This document shows, in pieces, positions 6,434-11,966 of a stretch of 11,966 bases of DNA (position 1 is the first letter of the stretch; the number at the start of each line of letters is the position of its first letter). Origin of the DNA: Micavibrio sp. UBA1672 (GTDB lineage Bacteria; Pseudomonadota; Alphaproteobacteria; Micavibrionales; Micavibrionaceae); the NCBI GenBank assembly GCA_002320665.1, contig DCKO01000061.1, positions 1 to 11,966 on the forward strand, read 5' to 3'. Under the pieces are notes generated by a model. The model searched no databases and was not told the DNA's origin. It was given only the letters and a program-made list of their open reading frames with translations. The position numbers and the translations under genes are program-made.

Positions 6434-6459
6434 TCCAATGAATATATAGAGGATAGACT

Positions 6460-6741
6460 ATGCTGTACTTTATTACAATTGTGGCAATCATTATTCTGTT
6501 TTTCAGGGTTTTTTACTGGTTGACCAGATATAAACAGGAATTTAACGAACTTATTAAAAAAAACAATACGTTAGAACAAGAGGTAATGAACCTGAAGTTT
6601 TCTCTTCAAAAAATTGATCCCAAAGCTATAGAAGAATGGACGCAATCTGATGTGAATGAAGAGAAATATAAGGTTAGCTGGGCAGCAAAATTATACCTTC
6701 TTAGGAAAAACCCCTCATTTATTTTTTTTGGAAGCGAGTAA
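6460..6741 (+). CDS. Small single-span membrane protein, passenger of the Tn3 element
   Basis: This 93-residue protein is of unrecognised family. Residues 2-20 form one strongly hydrophobic helix (LYFITIVAIIILFFRVFYWL), followed by basic residues. It is therefore probably anchored in the inner membrane with the rest in the cytoplasm. Residues about 25-50 (KQEFNELIKKNNTLEQEV) look like a short coiled coil, and the tail is charged. AGAGGA lies at a good distance before the ATG. It sits between the resolvase gene and a convergent metallopeptidase gene whose stop is only 21 bp away. The composition is AT-rich, like the metallopeptidase gene. It could be an immunity or anchoring partner of the passenger enzymes, but nothing in the sequence proves this. 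Confidence 0.65.
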   Translation: MLYFITIVAIIILFFRVFYWLTRYKQEFNELIKKNNTLEQEVMNLKFSLQKIDPKAIEEWTQSDVNEEKYKVSWAAKLYLLRKNPSFIFFGSE

Positions 6742-6762
6742 CGGATTAAGGGGTATCCTTTT

Positions 6763-7686
6763 TTATCCTTTGTTACGAATAAAACACCTATAGTCTTCTT
6801 TCGACATGCCTCGCTCAGATAGTACCGTATAAAAATAGGGAATATTTTCATTTTCTCCTATTCCTAAAAGGGCATTAATATCATTTAGACATTTCCATTC
6901 CTGCGGCAACATAACTAGATCAAGCTTCCGTTTTTCAGAAAATGTATCAAAGCCAATACTGTGGCCTAACGCATGAAAATTATTTTGACTTAATCGAAAA
7001 AATTCGATTTCAGACATGTGATTATGCCATTTTCTTGCTGTGTCCTCCATATTTTCAAGAAGATTTTTTAAGATAGCCCTAGCGATGGATTGATCAGGAT
7101 CAGGCGAGGCAGGATTCAAAATAGTTATCGCGCTACTTCGTATCATTTTAGAAATGGTCGTTGGATTTTCCGGAGTTTGACTACCATTATCAATTTGAGC
7201 CACATAGTACATAAATATATGTGTTTTGGCATGAGCATCTTGCTCCAATAACAATCTTGTCAAGATGTAATCTCGCGGTGTTATCCATATTGGTATGCTT
7301 TTATCAAAGATAGCCCATTTTGATAGGAAGGGAGGAGCGTGCTGTATAGCATGAATCGCCTCATGAAAATATGTTTGCATAAATGTATTTTTATCTTCGA
7401 ATGCGGCTTTACCAAAGCTAATACTGTTTTTTGATGGCGAGTAATATCCCTTTAATCCGTATTTTTCACAAAACTCAAAGGTTTCATCATCACAGACAAG
7501 GTAGCATTCTGATCTTATGAATTCTTGTAAAAAATTTTTTCCAAAAATTCCTGAATTTTCAAGATAATGCTCAATGAACCGTATGCACCATTCATACACA
7601 GGCGATTCCAAAGCTATTGATGGCTTTAAAACAAGAGACTGAATGTCTTTCGATGTCGTTTTATATACTGACAATCTATTTCTCAC
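6763..7686 (-). CDS. Putative zinc metallopeptidase (HExxH), transposon passenger
   Basis: This 307-residue protein has an HEAIH zinc-binding motif (His108, Glu109, His112) in the context TYFHEAIHAIQH, which is typical of zincin metallopeptidases with Glu109 as the general base. About 36 residues later, LLLEQDAHAK supplies Glu148 (or Asp150) as a likely third zinc ligand. The arrangement resembles the DUF6782-type putative metallopeptidases, though I cannot confirm membership. No signal peptide or membrane segment is visible, so it is probably cytoplasmic or exported by a dedicated system. The start is a GTG placed 3 bp after the stop of the upstream transglutaminase-like gene, without a clear ribosome binding site, suggesting translational coupling. 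The gene is more AT-rich than tnpA, a sign of separate origin. The motif is seen; protease activity and substrate are inferred or unknown. Confidence 0.75.
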   Translation of the reverse strand: MRNRLSVYKTTSKDIQSLVLKPSIALESPVYEWCIRFIEHYLENSGIFGKNFLQEFIRSECYLVCDDETFEFCEKYGLKGYYSPSKNSISFGKAAFEDKNTFMQTYFHEAIHAIQHAPPFLSKWAIFDKSIPIWITPRDYILTRLLLEQDAHAKTHIFMYYVAQIDNGSQTPENPTTISKMIRSSAITILNPASPDPDQSIARAILKNLLENMEDTARKWHNHMSEIEFFRLSQNNFHALGHSIGFDTFSEKRKLDLVMLPQEWKCLNDINALLGIGENENIPYFYTVLSERGMSKEDYRCFIRNKG

Positions 7687-7689
7687 AGA

Positions 7690-9696
7690 TCAGGCATGAA
7701 GCTCGGGAAAACTTCGTTTGTTTTCAGGGCAATTAGATTTTAGTTCTTTTTCGAAAGCATCAAAATTTGCGATCAGATAAAAATCATTCATATCCTCTAC
7801 ATGCTCCGCATATTCCTCAGGATCAATGTTTCTAAGCATATCGCGCGCGGCATTTACAACTTTCTCAATTTTATTAGGCGTTGGCGTGCCTCCGCCAAAC
7901 GAACGATTGTGCTTGCGTAAACCGTTAGAGCGTTCCAGCATTTCCGAAAGGGCTTTGGCATCACAGATATTTTTAGAAGGGTTAAAATCATAATAGAGTT
8001 GAGGGTATACAGCCATCATGCGCCCATAAAGCTTGGGCGCATTTTTAACATTTTCTTCAAAACCGTCTCTTGCCCGCAATATTTCAAAGGCTTGACGTTG
8101 CAAGTCATCGTCTTTGAATGTCACGTAGTTTCCGAAATCTGAAACCCTTTTATCTTTTAAATATGTGCTTAAAACGCCATTGAAATCAGCCCATGGCGAT
8201 GACTGAGATATATGGTGTAAGCTCTGAACCTCATCTTTTTCTAATTGGGGTGCTATTTGTAGGCAGCCTTCCAACACGCTGTCTACAAACGGTTTTGGAA
8301 AATCGTAAAAGTTAGATTGTGCGCCGCCAAAAGTCAGGGCACTGGAAACAACAGCTTCCCTTTCATTGACACCAAATTCATCTTTTCTTTCAGACAAATT
8401 TTCAAGGCGATCTGCATAGTACAGAGCTATAGCCGAAACCTGAGCTGAATATATATTGGAATTGGGATCAATATCATTGCTGATTGCACAAACAATCGGC
8501 AATAATCTGGTCGTTGTTCGGTCAAGCCGTTCAATTTGGCTCATCCCTGCCAAATTACGATCCACCCACGTCACATCAATAATCGAGGCATCTATTTGCC
8601 CAGTCTTTGAAACGGTAAAAAAAGTATTCCATGCATGACCTTGTGAGGTTTTCTTAGATATAGAGTTAAAATCATCTCTTTTGGGTTTAAAGCTTGTGCT
8701 CCCGTTCGATTTTCCATCCTCACCGGAATATTGACAATAGGTGTTATTAAGAAGGCTAAAACCTGTTTGGTTGGCTTTCAAGGATTCAAAAACGCCTTTC
8801 ACAGCACATCCGAAATTGCGACAAACGCCATTTCCGTTCCACAGCGGATTGTCTTTCTCTTTTCTTCCCTCTTTCAAAATTTCCAAAACCGTCGATTGAT
8901 CGGCGTGTGTTTCACCCTGAGCGGCTTTGTCGGTTGTATTATAATCCGTTAGTTCAAGAACAATCCTGGAGGACAAGGCCGAAGCTTGTTTCGGCGTTAA
9001 GGTATCGAGTGCCTCTATGCCAAGTTCATCTTTTATATGTGCACCTTCCTTGCTCAAATAATCTTTGATAAAGCTGTAGAGCTTGCTTTTCCAATCTTTG
9101 TCCTCAAGCGTTTTTTCGTAAGAGTGCTGACTCGGCTGTAGTGTGTCTTCCCCCTCATATCCAAGATATTTTTTAACGGCATCAGGGATATCGTAAATTT
9201 CCTGTGTCGGAGATTCTTTGGGATCAAATGCGGAAAAATCAGAAAAAGCCATCGTCTCTTTATCTGATACGCTGAGCGTCAACAAATTACCGTCTTGAGG
9301 GCGAAAGGATTTATCGAGGGATTCAAAAAATTTGGCTTTTGCGGCATCCCAGCTATCAAAACGAACGCTATGCCGCCCGCTGAGAAGAACTTCTTTTCCG
9401 TTAAAAGACGTGGACAAACCCGCATGATCAGAAACAGTAACGTCATATTTCGTCCCTTGTTCAGTTTCAACTGTCTCTATCTTTCTTTCATCACTAAAAT
9501 ACTTGCCTAAAGAACGCATTTCAGATCGCACACGCATCTCTTCACGTGAAGCGATAATGGCATCCTTGGCATCTTGCATTGTGGGATATTCTATCTCGGT
9601 CGTCCCGACCATATAGCCGGTTTGTAAATTAATGGCTCCTGGCATAATAACGCTTATACCTTTATCCGTTTTAGATATGTCAAACAGTTGTGCCAT
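7690..9696 (-). CDS. Large protein with a transglutaminase-like Cys-His-Asp domain, transposon passenger
   Basis: The middle of this 668-residue protein has the three motifs of the transglutaminase-like fold in order and at plausible spacing: Cys292 in GNGVCRNFGCAV, His354 in GHAWNTFF and Asp374 in IDVTWVD. Such domains act as cysteine proteases, deamidases or protein cross-linkers. Residues 1-130 may hold two related beta-beta-alpha units, one ending in YPTMQDAKDAI and one in FDSWDAAKAKF. The part after residue 380 is mostly helical and unrecognised. There is no signal peptide or membrane span. The ATG at 9696 is preceded by GGTAGGGG, and a promoter lies at 9768-9797 just inside the transposon end. 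It is the first gene of a two-gene operon with the metallopeptidase 3 bp downstream. The fold call rests on the triad; enzyme class and target are unknown. Confidence 0.75.
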   Translation of the reverse strand: MAQLFDISKTDKGISVIMPGAINLQTGYMVGTTEIEYPTMQDAKDAIIASREEMRVRSEMRSLGKYFSDERKIETVETEQGTKYDVTVSDHAGLSTSFNGKEVLLSGRHSVRFDSWDAAKAKFFESLDKSFRPQDGNLLTLSVSDKETMAFSDFSAFDPKESPTQEIYDIPDAVKKYLGYEGEDTLQPSQHSYEKTLEDKDWKSKLYSFIKDYLSKEGAHIKDELGIEALDTLTPKQASALSSRIVLELTDYNTTDKAAQGETHADQSTVLEILKEGRKEKDNPLWNGNGVCRNFGCAVKGVFESLKANQTGFSLLNNTYCQYSGEDGKSNGSTSFKPKRDDFNSISKKTSQGHAWNTFFTVSKTGQIDASIIDVTWVDRNLAGMSQIERLDRTTTRLLPIVCAISNDIDPNSNIYSAQVSAIALYYADRLENLSERKDEFGVNEREAVVSSALTFGGAQSNFYDFPKPFVDSVLEGCLQIAPQLEKDEVQSLHHISQSSPWADFNGVLSTYLKDKRVSDFGNYVTFKDDDLQRQAFEILRARDGFEENVKNAPKLYGRMMAVYPQLYYDFNPSKNICDAKALSEMLERSNGLRKHNRSFGGGTPTPNKIEKVVNAARDMLRNIDPEEYAEHVEDMNDFYLIANFDAFEKELKSNCPENKRSFPELHA

Positions 9697-9767
9697 AACG
9701 CCCCTACCAAGAGCTTAAATTATAAACTCAAAACATTAAGGATAGATTTATACAGTTTTTCAATAAT

Positions 9768-9797
9768 ACTATAAAGATTCATTTTACGTATTTTCAA
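9768..9797 (-). promoter_or_regulatory. Promoter for the transglutaminase-like/metallopeptidase operon
   Basis: On the minus strand TTGAAA (9797-9792) and TATAGT (9773-9768) are separated by 18 bp in an AT-rich stretch between the right terminal repeat and the ATG at 9696. The promoter lies inside the transposon, so the passenger operon carries its own transcription signal. Confidence 0.45.
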
Positions 9798-9829
9798 ATG
9801 CTTGGTGCTTATTTTGTGCTATTAACCCC

Positions 9830-9867
9830 CTTAAGGTAGGATTTCACACTCTCCTGCAAACGACCCC
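9830..9867 (-). repeat. Right 38-bp terminal inverted repeat of the Tn3 element
   Basis: Read on the minus strand it begins GGGGTCGTTTGCAGGAGAG and ends ACCTTAAG, matching the left repeat (2687-2724) at 37 of 38 positions. The outer GGGGTC is the classic Tn3-family terminus. Confidence 0.96.
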
Positions 9868-10279
9868 TCAATCACTGCCGGGGTATAAGAATTTGATCTC
9901 TATCAAAGGAATTGGACCTCTTTCTGCTGCCATTATGCTTACGCATATAGGTGAAATCAGTGATTTTAAAAATTCCGGAAAATTAGCCGCGTATTTTGGT
10001 ATTGTCCCCAAAACCAGCCAATCCAACGAAACACATATATCGGGACGTATTACAAAAAGAGGAAATAAGCTGGCACGGACAATATTGGTGCAATGTGCCC
10101 TGATCGCCAAAAGATTCAGCCCATATCTTCATAACTTCTATGAAAACATCAAAAAACGACGTGGATCCGGAAAAGCCATTGTTGCCACAGCACGAAAATT
10201 TTTGAACACCATTTTTTACACACTAAAAAAGGACTGGGTCTTTGACGATTTTCCTGCTTTTCAGAAAATTTCTACTTGA
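9868..10279 (+). pseudogene. C-terminal remnant of an IS110-family transposase
   Basis: The plus-strand frame is open from the transposon boundary: QSLPGYKNLISIKGIGPLSA, then DFKNSGKLAAYFGIVPKTSQ, GRITKRGNKLARTILVQCAL and a C-terminal RKFLNTIFYTLKKDW. This is the conserved C-terminal domain of IS110-type transposases (IGP...AYxGxxP...RGN), about 136 residues of a usual total above 300. The N-terminal RuvC-like DEDD domain is missing, so the remnant is inactive. The homology begins at the first base after the Tn3 terminal repeat, so the TTG at 9893 is not a real start. The missing 5' part is not on the left flank of the transposon. Confidence 0.88.
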
Positions 10280-10315
10280 TTTTAATCATAGGAGAATTTG
10301 TCAGAGTGGAATCGA

Positions 10316-10366
10316 CGAAATTTTATCTGTCTTTTCTAGCCTGTGACGAAAAGCAATAAAATTTTG
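10316..10366. repeat. Imperfect stem-loop, copy 2 of a dispersed element
   Basis: CGAAATTTTATCTGTCTTTTC (10316-10336) can pair with 10348-10366, ending AAAATTTTG, around the 11-nt loop TAGCCTGTGAC. The inner stem CTTTTC/GAAAAG differs from copy 1 (435-486) by a compensated base-pair change. Both copies lie on the far side of the dispersed repeat relative to the nuclease gene. Confidence 0.6.
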
Positions 10367-10388
10367 ATCTATTCAACTTGATAAATTC

Positions 10389-10405
10389 GGGCGGCACGCC
10401 CTTTT
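10389..10405 (+). terminator. Rho-independent terminator-like hairpin
   Basis: GGGCG-GCA-CGCCC (10389-10401) is followed directly by TTTT on the plus strand. It would stop transcription entering from the IS110 remnant side. The stem is short, and on the minus strand no T-run follows. Confidence 0.5.
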
Positions 10406-10439
10406 AAAAAACCAAACGAACAAAAGTACAAAACCAGCC

Positions 10440-10523
10440 ATAGAAAAACGCCGATTCTGAGCGTTCTCAAGGTACAATGACACGGATTTGAATACTGAGC
10501 GAGGCGAGAGAGGCCGTTATTTT
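10440..10523. repeat. Dispersed repeat, copy 2 (matches 1732-1814)
   Basis: It begins ATAGAAA and contains TCAAGGTACAATGACACG (10467-10484), CTGAGCG and CGAGAGAGGC. It lies immediately downstream (minus strand) of the nuclease stop. Conservation with the other copy is strongest from 10467 to 10523, which has no coding role. Confidence 0.7.
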
Positions 10524-10532
10524 CAGTTAAAA

Positions 10533-11003
10533 TCACTTGTAAGGGTTAGATTTCCGCCAGTTTCGCGGCTGTTGGAAACGACCTTCCCAAACCCCGTTTT
10601 TTTGCTCCCGCGCCTGATTTTCAGCTTCAGCATAAAATCCTTTGCTGAAATAACGATAATCAATCGCCCAACCTGCGCGAACCATTTCACGGCCAACATC
10701 CAGATCACCGATAAAACATCTGGCAACGGTGCGCGTTTCTTTTTTGGCCGCCGGCATTCTTTCACAGCGTAAGTCAGACGAACCGATCAGATGAAGCAAA
10801 TAGGATTTTGCGTGTTTGCCGCAAGGATAGTCCCGCCCGGACTTTTGGCAAAACTGCGATAGTTCAACCGCATCCACGCCCCAAAGCCGGACTTCTTCTC
10901 CGTTCAAAACAAAGCTATCACCATCCTTGATATACAGATCAGAGGCGTGAGCAGAACCGCAGAATACCGTAAACATTGCGATAATAACCCCGATTCCATC
11001 CAC
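10533..11003 (-). CDS. Secreted thermonuclease (SNase)-like protein
   Basis: This 156-residue protein belongs to the staphylococcal-nuclease-like family, which hydrolyses DNA and RNA phosphodiester bonds with calcium. A hydrophobic N-terminus ending in SAHA|SD (cleavage near residue 20) predicts export to the periplasm or outside. The metal and catalytic residues are in place: DGDS at 27-30, RLWGVDAVE with Arg39, Asp44 and Glu47, and Arg95 in TVARCF. The motif QKNGVWEGRF near the C-terminus is also standard. The only plausible start that gives a full signal peptide is the GTG at 11003, which lies at the first base of the 3' arm of a long hairpin and lacks a good ribosome binding site. The ATG at 10976 would remove most of the signal peptide. 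The gene follows repC on the same strand. Such nucleases are common plasmid cargo, and a decayed paralogue lies at 1815-1945. Confidence 0.88.
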   Translation of the reverse strand: MDGIGVIIAMFTVFCGSAHASDLYIKDGDSFVLNGEEVRLWGVDAVELSQFCQKSGRDYPCGKHAKSYLLHLIGSSDLRCERMPAAKKETRTVARCFIGDLDVGREMVRAGWAIDYRYFSKGFYAEAENQAREQKNGVWEGRFQQPRNWRKSNPYK

Positions 11004-11036
11004 ATTTTTCGTGGATGGAATCGGGGGTTATTTTTT
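10985..11036. terminator. Long hairpin between repC and the nuclease gene
   Basis: TAACCCCGATTCCATCCAC (10985-11003) pairs with 11011-11030 around the loop ATTTTTC, giving a 19-bp stem with one bulged G. On the plus strand it is followed by TTTTTT (11031-11036), a textbook terminator for that strand. On the minus strand, where repC and the nuclease are transcribed, it is followed only by TTATTATC and contains the nuclease GTG start. It may therefore act as a weak terminator after repC or as a translation-blocking structure. A shortened relative is at 1929-1943. Confidence 0.65.
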
Positions 11037-11048
11037 GTGTATTGGAAA

Positions 11049-11966
11049 CTACGCATTGTGCTTTTCCTCTCCGCGTTTCAACAGCCCAAACACCGAGCCT
11101 TGCAAGTTCAGATCGCCTGTTTTAGCGCGGGCAACCATTTTTCGTAAATAGCCGCCGGGGTTTCGCACAGGATTTTCAGGGTCTTGGGCTTTCTGGTCAA
11201 TAATCATGATACAGATCGCCGCCCCTTCACGGCCAAGCACATCACAGGCATCCCACCACGCCGTTCTGTTTATTCCAAGGGTGGGGAGGAGGGCATTTGC
11301 TGCTTCAACGAGATCAGCCCATGACAAAGCCCGATTATGAAGCGGTATATGATCCTTGAAACGCTCTGAACAAGAGTTTACCATCATTTTCCATGAAATA
11401 TGCCCCATTCCGTAATCTTTGTTTTTCTGCTCTGTTTCGGTCTTTCCACTCTCACCGGACTCAGCCTCTTTTGGCTCAGGACAATCCGCTACGTTTTCCT
11501 GAAAGCTAATGGCCGTAGGACTACTTGTATCTAATTTATTAGATTTAAGGGGGTTTGTACTATGTATATGGCGGCAATCTGTTTCGCCTGTGGCGGAAAT
11601 ATCCTGCGTTATTTCTGAGTTTTCCACACTGCTAACAACCATTTCAAGAGCGTCAGATAACCCTTCCAAAAGCAATTTATGATCTTCTGTCAGATCCTTC
11701 AAGCGTTTCAGTGAATGATATGTACGAATGGAGTAAGATATGGCGTTATAGCCCTGCTGAACGGTCTGAACGGTATCGCTCATCTCTTTATAAAGCGCAG
11801 CTTCAGCCAGAAGAGTACGGATACGGGCACGATAGGCCGTGATCTTACGCTTATGCTCATTCCAAAGCTCTTTATACGCTTCTTTTTCTGCCAAGGCTTG
11901 TTCCAGGGCAGGGACCAAAGAGGCGAGGGGAGACAGATCAACGCCAAAGGCATATTTAATCTCGCC
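11049..11966 (-). CDS. repC: RepC-type plasmid replication initiator, C-terminal part (cut by window edge)
   Basis: The minus-strand frame is open to the window edge and encodes 305 residues of a RepC protein, the initiator of repABC-type plasmids of alphaproteobacteria. The first visible residues, GEIKYAFGVDLSPLASL, match the linker after the N-terminal RepC domain. A helical, basic segment follows (KELWNEHKRKITAYRARIRT), then a long variable acidic linker. The C-terminal domain is LSWADLVEAANALLPTLGIN through GGYLRKMVARAKTGDLNLQG. The TTG at 11918 is an internal Leu codon, not a start. In this plasmid family the origin lies within repC, but I could not locate it. A truncated paralogue with about 94 of 110 matching residues lies at 2328-2686. 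The family is firm; whether this copy drives replication is inferred from its intact 3' end. Confidence 0.92.
   Translation of the reverse strand, partial: GEIKYAFGVDLSPLASLVPALEQALAEKEAYKELWNEHKRKITAYRARIRTLLAEAALYKEMSDTVQTVQQGYNAISYSIRTYHSLKRLKDLTEDHKLLLEGLSDALEMVVSSVENSEITQDISATGETDCRHIHSTNPLKSNKLDTSSPTAISFQENVADCPEPKEAESGESGKTETEQKNKDYGMGHISWKMMVNSCSERFKDHIPLHNRALSWADLVEAANALLPTLGINRTAWWDACDVLGREGAAICIMIIDQKAQDPENPVRNPGGYLRKMVARAKTGDLNLQGSVFGLLKRGEEKHNA

Larger units (their letters stand above)
2687..9867. mobile_element. Tn3-family transposon with enzyme passengers
   Basis: The 7181-bp element is bounded by 38-bp inverted repeats that match at 37 positions and begin with the Tn3-typical GGGG. 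It encodes a Tn3 transposase reading toward the left end and a divergent serine resolvase. The passengers, which fill the part between the resolvase and the right end, are a small membrane protein, a metallopeptidase and a transglutaminase-like protein. This is the general layout of the Tn3 subgroup, where cargo lies distal to tnpR. The flanking 5-mers are TAAAT (2682-2686) and TCAAT (9868-9872), so there is no perfect 5-bp target duplication, and the two flanks come from different genes. The element looks intact and possibly mobile, but its surroundings have been rearranged. Confidence 0.95.

Noticed and set aside
6710..6760. Possible bidirectional terminator between the small membrane gene and the metallopeptidase gene (ACCCCT/AGGGGT)
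   Set aside because: The stem is only 6 bp with a 33-nt loop, so it is not convincing, although a T-run follows.
2682..9872. 5-bp target-site duplication of the Tn3 element
   Set aside because: TAAAT and TCAAT differ at one position and the flanks are from unrelated genes, so I do not call a duplication.
1..11966. tRNA or rRNA genes
   Set aside because: No cloverleaf with a TTC-loop signature and no rRNA-like stretches were seen on either strand.

Overview
The window is a stretch of accessory DNA from a plasmid, most likely of an alphaproteobacterium. The evidence is a RepC-type replication initiator running off the right edge, a second truncated repC copy, and a ParB-family partition protein running off the left edge. 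Base composition is moderate to AT-leaning, and the passenger genes and the promoter of the Fic module are especially AT-rich. The host genus cannot be read from the sequence.

Layout. (1) 1-312: start of parB (minus strand), preceded by a leader rich in nested hairpins. (2) 435-486: a stem-loop that recurs at 10316-10366. (3) 525-1664: a two-gene module of the 'mobile mystery protein A/B' type, an XRE-like DNA-binding protein overlapping a Fic-domain protein, with its own promoter and two palindromic operator-like sites. (4) 1732-2686: a decayed paralogue of the region downstream of repC. It holds a dispersed repeat, a remnant of a thermonuclease gene, a small gene frameshifted by a 13-bp tandem duplication, and the 3' end of a repC cut off by a transposon. 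(5) 2687-9867: a Tn3-family transposon with 38-bp terminal inverted repeats. tnpA and tnpR are divergent around a probable res region; the passengers are a small membrane protein and a two-gene operon for a transglutaminase-like protein and a zincin-type metallopeptidase. (6) 9868-10279: the C-terminal remnant of an IS110-family transposase, cut exactly at the right end of the transposon. (7) 10316-11966: the fuller copy of the repC-downstream region, with the second stem-loop, the second dispersed repeat, a secreted thermonuclease-like gene, a long hairpin, and repC running off the right edge.

How it fits together. Segments (2)+(4) and (7) are collinear paralogues: stem-loop, dispersed repeat, nuclease, hairpin, repC 3' end. 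This suggests two related repC replicons were joined or a replicon segment was duplicated. One copy then took in the Fic module, lost most of its nuclease gene and was interrupted by the Tn3 element. The transposon has repC on one side and IS110 on the other, without a perfect 5-bp target duplication, so it marks a rearrangement rather than a single clean insertion. The most novel content is the passenger operon pairing a Cys-His-Asp transglutaminase-fold protein with an HExxH metallopeptidase. I do not recognise this pairing as a described system, and its function is unknown.
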